Assembly: GCA_964557125.1 (NCBI GenBank)
Contig: CAZKYX010000018.1
Location: forward strand, 1-23,833
Reading direction: 5' to 3'
DNA from: CAZKYX01 sp964557125
GTDB taxonomy: Bacteria; Patescibacteriota; Microgenomatia; Levybacterales; GWA1-39-11
DNA length: 23,833 bases
Shown here: piece after piece, positions 1 through 7,884 of the stretch
Position numbering within the stretch: the stretch's first letter is position 1
How the letters are laid out: each line of letters opens with the position of its first letter
Made by a program: the position numbers and the translations under genes
Notes under the pieces: model-generated
Database searches by the model: none
Told to the model about the DNA's origin: nothing
The model's input: only the letters and a program-made list of their open reading frames with translations

Positions 1-236
1 ATGTCTTGGAAATTGATGGTAATAATATCAGAGGGTTTGTTGACGCAATAAATACTGCCCGCAGTATGCGCGAAAAACCAACATGCATTATTGCCCACAC
101 TATCCCTGGCAAGGGCGTTAGCTTTATGGAGAATGATTTTACATGGCATGGCAAACCACCGAATGATAAAGAAGCAAAAGCGGCTTTAGATGAACTAAGA
201 ACATTGCAAGGAAAAATAGTGAGTGAGCATGAATAG
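1..236 (+). CDS. Transketolase, N-terminal subunit (3' end only)
   Basis: This is the tail of a split transketolase. The reading frame is open to the left edge (first full codon at base 3), so the true start lies outside the window. The visible part reads like the end of the thiamine-diphosphate (PP) domain: residues resembling IIAHTIPGKGVSFME followed by an aromatic/His stretch (FTWHGKPP) are typical of the TktA N-terminal half just before the subunit break. The partner C-terminal half follows 72 bases downstream on the same strand. In organisms with split transketolase the two chains together transfer two-carbon units between sugar phosphates in the non-oxidative pentose phosphate pathway. 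It stops at TAG, after which a 7-bp periodic AT-rich spacer begins. A TTG at base 6 could be mistaken for a start but lies inside the conserved domain. Confidence 0.9.
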   Translation, partial: VLEIDGNNIRGFVDAINTARSMREKPTCIIAHTIPGKGVSFMENDFTWHGKPPNDKEAKAALDELRTLQGKIVSEHE

Positions 237-282
237 AATTAGAAGAATTAAGAATAAAGTATAAAGTAATTGCTTAATACTT
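234..282. repeat. Short 7-bp periodic spacer between transketolase halves
   Basis: The spacer after the N-terminal half reads as consecutive degenerate heptamers (for example TAAAGTA at 255-261 repeated at 262-268), and contains an inverted pair AAGTAT (257-262) / ATACTT (277-282). It is much weaker than the arrays at 6489-6572 and 7801-7884 but has the same period. Function unknown. Confidence 0.4.
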
Positions 283-308
283 ACTTTTTGATACATAATT
301 CTCTAAAT

Positions 309-1298
309 ATGATAAATCAAGATTTAAGACTCAACGAAAAGTTATTTGATGAGGATGTTGAAAAAGCAGCAACACGAAATGGATATGGTGAGGGACTAGT
401 TGCCCTTGGTGAAACAAATCCAAATGTTGTCGTATTATCAGCAGACCTTACTGACTCTGTAAAAGCAAATAAGTTTGCAGAAGCTCACCCAGAGAGATTT
501 TTCCAGATGGGAGTTGCAGAACAAAATATGGCAGCTATTGCAGCAGGACTTGGGGTTACAGGAAAGAGCGCCTTCATTTCTTCATACGCTACATTCTCCC
601 CTGGAAAGAACTTAGAAACATTAAGAACAACCGCTGTCTATAATGATGCAAATGTAAAAATTGCAGGACACCACGCAGGGCTTATGACAGGACCAGATGG
701 AGCGACGCATCAGGCGACTGAGGATATAGCTATCACGCGCAGCTGGCCAAAGATGCGAGTCATAGTCCCTTGTGATGCCCCACAGGCAGCAAAGGCAACA
801 ATGTATGCAGGGGATACCTATGGACCATTTTATCTACGGTTTACTCGTGACAATACTCCAACTATGACTACAATTGATACACCATTCGAATTTGGAAAAG
901 CGCAAACATTTTGGGTAAGTGATTCCCCTAAAGCTGTCATATTTGCAACCGGATACATGGTGTTTCATGCTTTGAAAGCAGCAAAAGAATTGGAAGAAGA
1001 AGGAATAGCAACGCTTGTAACAAATATTCATACCATAAAACCACTCGATGAGGAAACTGTAATCAATCAGGCTCGTGATACTGGTGCAGTTGTCAGTGTT
1101 GAAGACCATCAAGTAGAGGGCGGGTTGGGAAGTGCAATTGCTGAAGTTCTTGCAAAAAATTGTCCTACTCCACAAGAATTTATTGGACTTCAAAATACAT
1201 TTGGTGAAAGTGGAACAATTACAGAATTATTAACAAAATACAAAATGAACACGCACGCAATTAAAGAAGCTGTCAAAAAAGTTATCTCTAGAAAATAA
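309..1298 (+). CDS. Transketolase, C-terminal subunit
   Basis: This 329-residue protein is the second half of a split transketolase, carrying the pyrimidine-binding and C-terminal domains. The segment around residues 66-74 (MGVAEQNMA) contains the catalytic glutamate (about E71) that activates thiamine diphosphate; SSYATFSP and GLMTGPDGATHQ are further family motifs, and the C-terminal part (VEDHQVEGGLGSAI) matches the transketolase C domain. I chose the ATG at 309 rather than the in-frame TTG at 270 because the intervening codons fall in the AT-rich periodic spacer and show no similarity to the family. No clear Shine-Dalgarno motif precedes the ATG. It pairs with the upstream N-terminal half and with the transaldolase at 3626-4474 in pentose phosphate interconversion. 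Confidence 0.93.
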   Translation: MINQDLRLNEKLFDEDVEKAATRNGYGEGLVALGETNPNVVVLSADLTDSVKANKFAEAHPERFFQMGVAEQNMAAIAAGLGVTGKSAFISSYATFSPGKNLETLRTTAVYNDANVKIAGHHAGLMTGPDGATHQATEDIAITRSWPKMRVIVPCDAPQAAKATMYAGDTYGPFYLRFTRDNTPTMTTIDTPFEFGKAQTFWVSDSPKAVIFATGYMVFHALKAAKELEEEGIATLVTNIHTIKPLDEETVINQARDTGAVVSVEDHQVEGGLGSAIAEVLAKNCPTPQEFIGLQNTFGESGTITELLTKYKMNTHAIKEAVKKVISRK

Positions 1299-1400
1299 AC
1301 CACTCATCTCTTAATATACTCAAATATCCCTGTCCTCTTAACATCTGCCACTTGATGTACAGACTACTTTTTTGTCACAATGTAATTAGAGTTTTTTATT

Positions 1401-3053
1401 ATGGAACAGGAATTGCTAGAAGAACTGAAAAATATTATTGAGGGAGATGTTGCATCAGACTCTACTACTCTTTTGGAATATAGCCATGACGCATCGCTTT
1501 TTGAGGTTGTACCACAGGTTGTTGTTTTTCCAAAAAATGAGAAAGACGTTGAAAGCCTTGTCGACTTTGTTTCTAGGCACAAAAAGAAATATCCACACCT
1601 TTCTCTTACGGCTCGCAGTGCTGGAACTGATATGGGTGGAGGTTCTATAAATGATTCAATCATCGTTGTGTTTGCCAAATACTTTAACCGCACACCTGAA
1701 ATAAAGGGGAATGTTGCAACTTCCCAGTCTGGGGTTTATTATCGGAATTTTGAGAAAGAAACAATAAGAGAAGGGCTGATATTTCCCTCGTATCCAGCTT
1801 CTCGTGAACTATGTGCTATCGGAGGAATCGTAAATAACAATTCAGGAGGGGAAAAATCTTTGCTTTACGGTAAAACAGAACGTTATATTAAAAAAGTCAA
1901 AGTTGTACTTGCTGATAATAAAACTTACACAATTCATCCATTAACTGAAAATCAATTAGAAAAAAAGATGGAACAAGATGATTTTGAAGGGAACTTATAT
2001 AAAAAAATGTACAAGTTAATCAAAACTAACTATGAGGAGATAATGAAGGCAAAACCTCAAGTTAGTAAAAACTCAGCTGGATATAATCTATGGAATGTAT
2101 GGGACAAAGAAAATAAAACCTTTGACTTAACAAAACTTTGGGTAGGCTCACAAGGCACCTTGGGCATGTTGCTTGAAGCAGACATTGAACTTGTCCAAAT
2201 GCATATGCACAGGGAAATGATGGTTCTTTTTCTTGATGATCTATCCCATCTTGGTGAAATCATCAATTCAACGCTCCCTCTAAAACCTGAAAGTTTCGAA
2301 TCTTACGATGACAACACTCTAAAACTTGCATTAAAATATTTTCCGGAATTTGCAAAACAATTGGGCGCAAAAGGATTTATAGGAAGTGGTCTTGCATTTC
2401 TTCCGGAATTCCTAATGGTACTAAAAAGTGGCCTTCCAAAGCTTGTATTACAAATTGATTTTACAGGGAACGATCCGGAAGAATTGAGCCAAAAAATTAC
2501 GACTTTGAAAGCAAAACTCGCCCATCTTCATCCGAAGACAAAAATAGCCGTTGAAAATCAGGAACAAAAATATTGGTTAATACGACGAGAAAGTTTTAAT
2601 CTTCTTCGCAAAAAAATTAAGAACAAACACACCGCTCCCTTCATTGATGATTTTGTTATAAAACCTGAGTACATTGCGGAAGCAATTCCACAAATAAATA
2701 AAATAATCAAAAAGCATAAGAATTTCATGTATACGGTTGCCGGTCATATAGGAGATGGAAATTTCCATATCATTCCACTTGTTGATATCACTGATAAAAG
2801 AATTAGAAGCGCAATTCCAGAAATTTCAAAGGAAGTATATGAGCTTGTTATAAAATACGGCGGTTCTATCACAGGAGAGCATAACGACGGATTAGTAAGA
2901 ACACCATACCTGAAGCAAATGTACGGAGAAAATATATGCGAATTATTTAAACAAACCAAGGAAATATTTGATCCGGAAAATATCTTCAATCCGAGAAAAA
3001 AGGTTGGAGGAACACTTGCTTATGCGATGGCTCACATAAGAGAACACTGGTAG
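1401..3053 (+). CDS. FAD-linked oxidase, GlcD / D-lactate dehydrogenase-like
   Basis: A 550-residue flavoprotein of the FAD_binding_4 plus FAD-oxidase C-terminal family. Visible motifs in order: the FAD-pyrophosphate segment TARSAGTDMGGGS (residues 70-82), GGIVNNNSGG (141-150), GSQGTLGMLLEADIEL (249-264), GHIGDGNFHIIPL (448-460) with the conserved metal/substrate His residues, and TGEHNDGLVRTPYL (491-504). These match glycolate oxidase subunit D and D-2-hydroxyacid (lactate) dehydrogenases. The protein ends at residue 550 with no cysteine-rich 4Fe-4S/CCG domain, unlike the long fused versions, so its electron acceptor is not evident. The substrate cannot be fixed from sequence. The next gene, a DoxX-like membrane protein, starts 2 bases after the stop, suggesting co-translation and a membrane partner. 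The 102 bases before it contain no convincing promoter. Confidence 0.88.
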   Translation: MEQELLEELKNIIEGDVASDSTTLLEYSHDASLFEVVPQVVVFPKNEKDVESLVDFVSRHKKKYPHLSLTARSAGTDMGGGSINDSIIVVFAKYFNRTPEIKGNVATSQSGVYYRNFEKETIREGLIFPSYPASRELCAIGGIVNNNSGGEKSLLYGKTERYIKKVKVVLADNKTYTIHPLTENQLEKKMEQDDFEGNLYKKMYKLIKTNYEEIMKAKPQVSKNSAGYNLWNVWDKENKTFDLTKLWVGSQGTLGMLLEADIELVQMHMHREMMVLFLDDLSHLGEIINSTLPLKPESFESYDDNTLKLALKYFPEFAKQLGAKGFIGSGLAFLPEFLMVLKSGLPKLVLQIDFTGNDPEELSQKITTLKAKLAHLHPKTKIAVENQEQKYWLIRRESFNLLRKKIKNKHTAPFIDDFVIKPEYIAEAIPQINKIIKKHKNFMYTVAGHIGDGNFHIIPLVDITDKRIRSAIPEISKEVYELVIKYGGSITGEHNDGLVRTPYLKQMYGENICELFKQTKEIFDPENIFNPRKKVGGTLAYAMAHIREHW

Positions 3054-3055
3054 AT

Positions 3056-3502
3056 ATGAAAAATCAAAATTATAAACTTTGGGATGACACAATCATTCCT
3101 TTTGTAAATCCTCTCTGTATTCCTTTTGCGCGGGCTTCATTTTTTATCGTATATTTTTGGTTTGGAGTCTTAAAAATCTTGGATACGTCTCCCGCCAATC
3201 CTTTGGTTGCTGCGCTTCAGGAAAGAACACTTCCTTTTTTGTCTTTTCAACAATTTATAATCTTTTTTGCTCTATATGAAATGCTCATTGGAGTCTTATT
3301 TATTTTCCCGCGACTAACTAGAACTGCATATGTTCTATTTATCCTTCATATGGGAACGACTTTTATGCCGCTCTTTTTGCTTCCCCAATATTCGTGGCAG
3401 GGATTTTTGACACCCACTCTTGAAGGCCAATATATGATAAAAAATTTAGTGCTTATTGCCCTTGCTTCTTCAATTCTTATTTCCACAAGAAGAAAAAAAT
3501 AA
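3056..3502 (+). CDS. DoxX-like small integral membrane protein
   Basis: A 148-residue hydrophobic protein with four likely transmembrane helices (about 22-42, 64-84, 90-110, 126-143). The segments ARASFFIVYFWFGVLKILD and SPANPLV near the N-terminus and EGQYMIKNLVLIA near the C-terminus resemble the DoxX / DUF417 (YkgB) group of four-helix membrane proteins. The C-terminus ends in a basic STRRKK tail, as expected for a cytoplasmic end. It begins two bases after the stop of the FAD-linked oxidase, so the two are very probably co-translated. Some DoxX relatives work with oxidoreductases; whether this one carries electrons for the flavoprotein is inference. The 123 bases that follow, before the convergent transaldolase stop, hold no convincing terminator. 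Confidence 0.75.
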   Translation: MKNQNYKLWDDTIIPFVNPLCIPFARASFFIVYFWFGVLKILDTSPANPLVAALQERTLPFLSFQQFIIFFALYEMLIGVLFIFPRLTRTAYVLFILHMGTTFMPLFLLPQYSWQGFLTPTLEGQYMIKNLVLIALASSILISTRRKK

Positions 3503-3625
3503 TAACTTCCCCAAACTAAAGCTTAGAGTATATCAATAGAGTTAAACTCCTCAATGAAGTTTTTCTTGAAAGCTAATAGAACAATCAATGAATTAGCAAA
3601 CCTTACTACGAGGCTGTTAAAAAAC

Positions 3626-4474
3626 CTATTTTATAAGCATTGAATTCCAGTCTTCTATAAATTTTGCAATCCCAGTATCTGTCAACTCATGGGTAATATT
3701 GTATTCATCCCAATTCCTTAAAGTCTCCAGATGTAAATACTCAATAGGCTTCAAATCAGTAGTATATACATAATCCTCATCAGGCATTTTCATGCCTTCG
3801 TTTGCCCACTGTTCAATTATTTTATACGGTGATGTAATAATATTTGTTCCTAGTTTTATTGCATACATAAAATGCTCAATAGTTCTAACACTTGCCGTTA
3901 GTACTTCTACCTCACTCCCAACTTCTTTTTTTTGGGTTATAATATTTTTTATTAAATCCATTCCATTCACTCCCTTGTCGTCCAACCTTCCTACAAAGGG
4001 TGAAAGAAAAACTTGCCCTGGTTGAGCTTTTTCAAGCGCCCTAAAAACGGCCAGTGCCTGCTCTTGGGAAAAACAGAGCGTAATATTAAGCCTCATACCC
4101 TCACTCAACAGCTGACGCGCTGCAACAAGACCGTTATGCAATAAGGGAAGCTTTATATGAGCATTTGGTATCCAAGTATTCAATTCGTGAGCTTGATTGA
4201 CCATATCCTCAGAAGTGGTGTTAGCATCAGCATACACTTCAATTGAAACAGACCCTTCTGGAAGTAGACTACTTACTTCTTTTACATGCTCTTTATAAAA
4301 ATCTAAAGCCTGCTCTCTGGTTAATTTTGCTTCTCCCGCACGTAATTTTGCGACGAGTGAGGGGTTGGTGGTCTGTCCATCAAGAAATCCCAATTTTTCA
4401 ATTGCACTGCGGGTTTCGTTAGGGTCTCCAGTGTCAATGAATATTTTAGTTAAAATTTCTTCAGGCTTTAACAT
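3626..4474 (-). CDS. Transaldolase family protein
   Basis: A 282-residue protein of the transaldolase / fructose-6-phosphate aldolase fold. Family motifs are clear: DGQTTNPSL (residues 32-40, the GxTTNPS motif), NAHIKLPL (104-111) containing the Schiff-base lysine K108, RLNITLCFSQEQA (128-140) and FLSPFVGRLDD (156-166). It would move a dihydroxyacetone unit between sugar phosphates, completing the non-oxidative pentose phosphate pathway with the transketolase halves at the left end of the window. The length is between the short TalC/FSA type (about 220) and the long TalB type (about 316), so transaldolase versus aldolase specificity is not certain. It is the last gene of the minus-strand glucan cluster but has its own promoter, 7 bases from the ATG. 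Confidence 0.9.
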   Translation of the reverse strand: MLKPEEILTKIFIDTGDPNETRSAIEKLGFLDGQTTNPSLVAKLRAGEAKLTREQALDFYKEHVKEVSSLLPEGSVSIEVYADANTTSEDMVNQAHELNTWIPNAHIKLPLLHNGLVAARQLLSEGMRLNITLCFSQEQALAVFRALEKAQPGQVFLSPFVGRLDDKGVNGMDLIKNIITQKKEVGSEVEVLTASVRTIEHFMYAIKLGTNIITSPYKIIEQWANEGMKMPDEDYVYTTDLKPIEYLHLETLRNWDEYNITHELTDTGIAKFIEDWNSMLIK

Positions 4475-4481
4475 TACTAAT

Positions 4482-4509
4482 AGTATAGCAGATTAATCAA
4501 TGGTGCTAA
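4482..4509 (-). promoter_or_regulatory. Promoter of the transaldolase gene, apparently leaderless
   Basis: On the minus strand a TTAGCA (-35, 4504-4509), 16-base spacer and TATACT (-10, 4482-4487) precede the ATG at 4474 with only 7 bases between. A transcript from this promoter would start at or within a base or two of the start codon. The -35 overlaps the final codons of the GH15 gene. Confidence 0.6.
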
Positions 4510-6481
4510 TAATATCTTGCTGACTTAGAATACCCAATTCCTCTAATTTTTCCAAATAGTTAATTATGGTAATGACAAATTCTGAATGACTCCATGTAAG
4601 TGGGGTTGCTGAGAGATGTGCTCCAGTATGGGGATTTAACTGCTCCGGTAATACACCAGATTTTGAGGCATGTGAAACAACCCATTTAAGAATTTCCTTC
4701 ACTTTATCAAAATCTTTTTCACTTTGTGCAGCAATAATGTAGTACTGCGCAAGCCAAAGAGTTGTTAATATCCAAGGATTGCCGGGAACTTCATGCGACT
4801 CACGATGGTACCAATCATCTTCATATCTTGGCATTCCACCGACAGGAATTTTAGCGGAGAGATCTTCCATGGTCTTTATAGAGTCTTTAACCCGTTGGTC
4901 GGCTACATCAAGAACACGAAAGCGAATGATTCCATAGATGCTTGAAATATCAAGCGTTGTATCGTAATCAATACTATCCCCATTAATATTTATCATTTTA
5001 TGAAACATTTTCTTTTCGTCATTGTATAAGTATTTAAGTATTGCCTCTCTGACTCTCATTGCAGCATTGCTATATTTTTTCTCATTCTCAGCCTTGCCTA
5101 AAATTTTCGAAAAGTTTGCAGCAGCTACAAGGGCAGCAAAGACTGTTGATGCAGTAAATGTAGAAATACCAAATTTTTCTTCCCACAAATCATAACTTGG
5201 ATGTGGAAGACCAGTCGCATCTGATATATATGAGTAAAGAAAGTCAGCAGCCTTTTTTATAAGTGAATTATAAATACTTTCAATAAACTCTAAATCCTTT
5301 GAGAACTCGTAATGCTTCCATAGAGAATACAGTACAAGCGCAGTTTCATCTTCTTGAATAGGAATTTGAGGTTTTTTTTCATAGACCCAAGGATGCCAAG
5401 AACTTCCCAATGATTTATCCGGACGGTACTTGTGCATGAAATAACCGTTTTGGGTTATTACATCATTGCAAAATTCAAAAAATCTTTTTGAAACGTTGTA
5501 GTCTCCAGCTTTATCCAGTGCTACCGCGCTAAGAGCACCATCTCGTGGCCACATATAGCTGTATGCATCTCTTCCGTACTGCAACAAAGCAGAATCACAC
5601 GATGCAAGAATTGAACCATTATCATCAACGTGAGCGCGAAGTATAAATAGTGATTTCTTAAAAAGTGCTACTACATCATCTTCCAAGTGATAAAAATTGA
5701 AGTTTCTATTATTTACCCATGCATGCCAAAAATCCATTGTTGTCTTCATGAGATACGTTGGAGTTTTTTCAAGAACATAGGTATTTAAATCAATTGCGTC
5801 TTGAATAGTCTTTGCAATTGCTATCCAATAATAGACTTGTGCGCTGTCCCCAGAATCTATATCAAGAGTCAGACCGATTGCCGAATCAACCTTTCCATGC
5901 TCAATTGGATTTTGAGAGAGCACCCCATCCTCAGCATCCCGATATGTACCCTCTTTTCCTTCAATTCCAAAGATTCCAATTCCATAATCATCAAACTTTT
6001 TGCTATCTGATTCAGCATTAATTAAAAACACTCGCCTTCCTTTGTAATGTACAATGGTGTGCTGAATTGGGTCGTAATAAGCAGTGTCTCCCCTGTGGCT
6101 TTCGTATATCTCGAATTCGTGGTGAAAATACAATTTTACCTGTCGAGGACTTTCCCAATTATTCTTTACCGAAACTTTGCGCATGAAAATATTTTTTTCA
6201 TTGTAAAGTACATCCTCAAATATAATTTCTATTCCTAAATTATTATTAATTGCTTTTGAGATTCCGGACATTGTTTCATTTCCGGATTTTATTTCGATTT
6301 CCCAGTCACCTTCTTCAACCCATGAAAGGGTACCATTCACCCACACCCCAACACGATGCCTAAATATACCGCCGACATGATTTTCCATTCCCACAAAAGG
6401 GAAATACAAATCACGCAGCTCGGCATTACTATCAATACCGATAAGAGTTGTTCCGTTTCCTAATACTATACTTCTTGGCAT
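4493..6481 (-). CDS. Glycoside hydrolase family 15 (glucoamylase / glucodextranase-like)
   Basis: A 662-residue protein with an N-terminal beta-sandwich (about 1-250) and a C-terminal (alpha/alpha)6 barrel, the arrangement of prokaryotic GH15 enzymes. Motifs: YMWPRDGALSAVALDKAGD (309-327), the catalytic-acid segment DLWEEKFG (431-438), PGNPWILTTLWLAQYY (566-581), GVLPEQLNPHTG (609-620) and LTWSHSEF (628-635), whose glutamate E634 is the expected catalytic base. GH15 enzymes release glucose from the non-reducing ends of alpha-glucans. No signal peptide is seen, so it probably acts inside the cell on stored glucan. An in-frame ATA/ATG extension up to 6529 exists but is encoded by the intergenic heptamer array, so the ATG at 6481 (MPRSIVLGNG) is the credible start. 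No Shine-Dalgarno sequence precedes it. It lies downstream of GH57 and GT4 genes on the same strand. Confidence 0.92.
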   Translation of the reverse strand: MPRSIVLGNGTTLIGIDSNAELRDLYFPFVGMENHVGGIFRHRVGVWVNGTLSWVEEGDWEIEIKSGNETMSGISKAINNNLGIEIIFEDVLYNEKNIFMRKVSVKNNWESPRQVKLYFHHEFEIYESHRGDTAYYDPIQHTIVHYKGRRVFLINAESDSKKFDDYGIGIFGIEGKEGTYRDAEDGVLSQNPIEHGKVDSAIGLTLDIDSGDSAQVYYWIAIAKTIQDAIDLNTYVLEKTPTYLMKTTMDFWHAWVNNRNFNFYHLEDDVVALFKKSLFILRAHVDDNGSILASCDSALLQYGRDAYSYMWPRDGALSAVALDKAGDYNVSKRFFEFCNDVITQNGYFMHKYRPDKSLGSSWHPWVYEKKPQIPIQEDETALVLYSLWKHYEFSKDLEFIESIYNSLIKKAADFLYSYISDATGLPHPSYDLWEEKFGISTFTASTVFAALVAAANFSKILGKAENEKKYSNAAMRVREAILKYLYNDEKKMFHKMININGDSIDYDTTLDISSIYGIIRFRVLDVADQRVKDSIKTMEDLSAKIPVGGMPRYEDDWYHRESHEVPGNPWILTTLWLAQYYIIAAQSEKDFDKVKEILKWVVSHASKSGVLPEQLNPHTGAHLSATPLTWSHSEFVITIINYLEKLEELGILSQQDIISTID

Positions 6482-6488
6482 ACACGTT

Positions 6489-6572
6489 AAAAATCCGAAA
6501 TCCGAATATCGAAATTCGAAATAAATCACAAATCTTAATTTCTAAAACCTAAAACCTACAACCTACAACCTA
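6489..6572. repeat. Degenerate heptamer array between GH57 and GH15 genes
   Basis: Twelve consecutive 7-bp units can be read without a break from 6489 to 6572. The left part uses units such as CGAAATC, CGAATAT, CGAAATT, CGAAATA; the right part AAACCTA (twice), CAACCTA (twice), joined by AATCACA and AATCTTA. The last unit contributes the TAG stop of the GH57 gene on the minus strand. It fills almost the whole gap between the two genes. No known repeat family is recognised. Confidence 0.75.
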
Positions 6573-7802
6573 ACTTTGTGCCTGCCTCACTTCTGTCTCT
6601 TTCTTTACTGGAATGTTCAATCTTAATTGTATGTCATTTAGCACATTCATAAAAGCGATAAAAGCATCATATGGTGATTCGTAAGGGTTAAAGTACTTGT
6701 GCACATCACCATCTGCAAACCATTTCGTACACATATAGTAAAAATGATCAGATGTAGTAAGTCTTCTCCAATCTGAAATCAGTTGCGTGTCTTTTGACCC
6801 TATTACTTGGTCTTCAAGTAGATACAGCTTCTCCATCGAATCTTTTTGTATGGCATTTGAGCACCATGCTGAAAGGTCTCTTTCAGTATCTGCCCATGAA
6901 ATGTATTCGGGAATGCTAATTTCACTAACGCTCGTATACAACTCAATGGCTTCTGAGAGTGTTGAAAATTGAATTTCTTTATTTTTGAGAACCTCGATAG
7001 GAAATGCTTCCAAAAATTTGAATATTCCACTATCTTCCCATTGGTGCTCTCCAAATGTCTCATAATCCATGAATAAATTAACTACATCAGCACTACCAAC
7101 TAAGGAATTTAACCATTGCGAATATTTATCAGCAGACAACGGATATTCCTTCCATGATTTTTCTGAAAATCGAAAGGCTATATCGTCAGAAAGCTTGTAG
7201 TTCTTAAGCATAAGCGCCAAGTGCTCTGTCCCCTGTGCTTTATAGAGAAAATTTGGACTCCTCCAACCTAACACCTTATCTGCACCCTCCGTCAAAATAC
7301 CTTTATATCCGAGACTTTCGATTATCTTTCCAATTGAATCACTGTAGATAAGCTCAGTATTACGAAATACCTGAGGAGTTACACCGAAGATGCTCTCAAT
7401 TTTTTCTTTGTGAAGTTGGATTTGGGCTCTAAATTCCTTCTCAGAATATAGAAAAGAGAGTGAGTGATAATATGTTTCGCTTAATATTTCAACTCTACCT
7501 GTCTGGACTAATTTTTTAAATGACTCAAGAACTTTAGGATAATACTCTTCAGCTTGATCCAAAAATACACCGGAAAGCGAAAAAGTGACCTTAAACTCAG
7601 GATGTTTTTTTAGCAGTTCTAGAAGTAGTGCATTTGCCGGAAGGTAACATTTTTCTGCAACTTTTTTTAGTATTTTCTTATTATTTAGGTCTGTCTCACC
7701 ATTGTCATTAAAATAAGATGAGTCATTGCCAATATCAAAGATTCTATAGTTTTTTATGCGATATGGTTGGTGTACTTGAAAGTACATGCAAATACTTAAC
7801 AT
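6570..7802 (-). CDS. Glycoside hydrolase family 57 (alpha-amylase / glucanotransferase-like)
   Basis: A 410-residue protein with the conserved regions of GH57. Region 1 is HQP (residues 11-13). A second conserved stretch is GRVEILSETYYHSL (102-115). FRNTEL (146-151) contains the expected nucleophile E150, and MDYETFGEHQ (245-254) the expected acid/base D246. GH57 enzymes hydrolyse or rearrange alpha-glucans (alpha-amylase, 4-alpha-glucanotransferase, branching enzyme); which reaction applies here cannot be told from sequence alone. The chain is shorter than most characterised GH57 enzymes (400 to over 600 residues). There is no signal peptide. It sits between the GT4 and GH15 genes, separated from each by an 84-bp heptamer array, and its start codon and stop codon both touch those arrays. 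Confidence 0.9.
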   Translation of the reverse strand: MLSICMYFQVHQPYRIKNYRIFDIGNDSSYFNDNGETDLNNKKILKKVAEKCYLPANALLLELLKKHPEFKVTFSLSGVFLDQAEEYYPKVLESFKKLVQTGRVEILSETYYHSLSFLYSEKEFRAQIQLHKEKIESIFGVTPQVFRNTELIYSDSIGKIIESLGYKGILTEGADKVLGWRSPNFLYKAQGTEHLALMLKNYKLSDDIAFRFSEKSWKEYPLSADKYSQWLNSLVGSADVVNLFMDYETFGEHQWEDSGIFKFLEAFPIEVLKNKEIQFSTLSEAIELYTSVSEISIPEYISWADTERDLSAWCSNAIQKDSMEKLYLLEDQVIGSKDTQLISDWRRLTTSDHFYYMCTKWFADGDVHKYFNPYESPYDAFIAFMNVLNDIQLRLNIPVKKETEVRQAQS

Positions 7803-7884
7803 AGATTAGTTATTAGTTATTGGTTATTCGATTATTGTTTATTGATTTTTGTTTTAGCTATCGGCTATTAGCTATCAGCTATTA
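7801..7884. repeat. Degenerate heptamer array between GT4 and GH57 genes
   Basis: Twelve 7-bp units run without a gap from 7801 to 7884: AGTTATT twice, GGTTATT, CGATTAT, TGTTTAT, TGATTTT, TGTTTTA, GCTATCG, GCTATTA, GCTATCA, GCTATTA. The array reaches from the GH57 start codon into the last codons of the GT4 gene, whose final residues (LIADS) and stop are encoded by the repeat. Units are related but drift along the array. No known family recognised. Confidence 0.8.

Noticed and set aside
1341..1373. Terminator after the transketolase C-terminal gene (ACATC/GATGT stem, later T6)
   Set aside because: The stem is only 5 bp with an 8-base loop and the T run starts about 9 bases away.
3503..3625. 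Terminator or small gene between the DoxX-like and transaldolase genes
   Set aside because: Only 4-5 bp imperfect stems and no coding frame; nothing supportable in this 123-base gap.
6482..6529. N-terminal extension of the GH15 protein
   Set aside because: It is encoded by the heptamer array and has no family similarity; the ATG at 6481 begins the conserved sequence.
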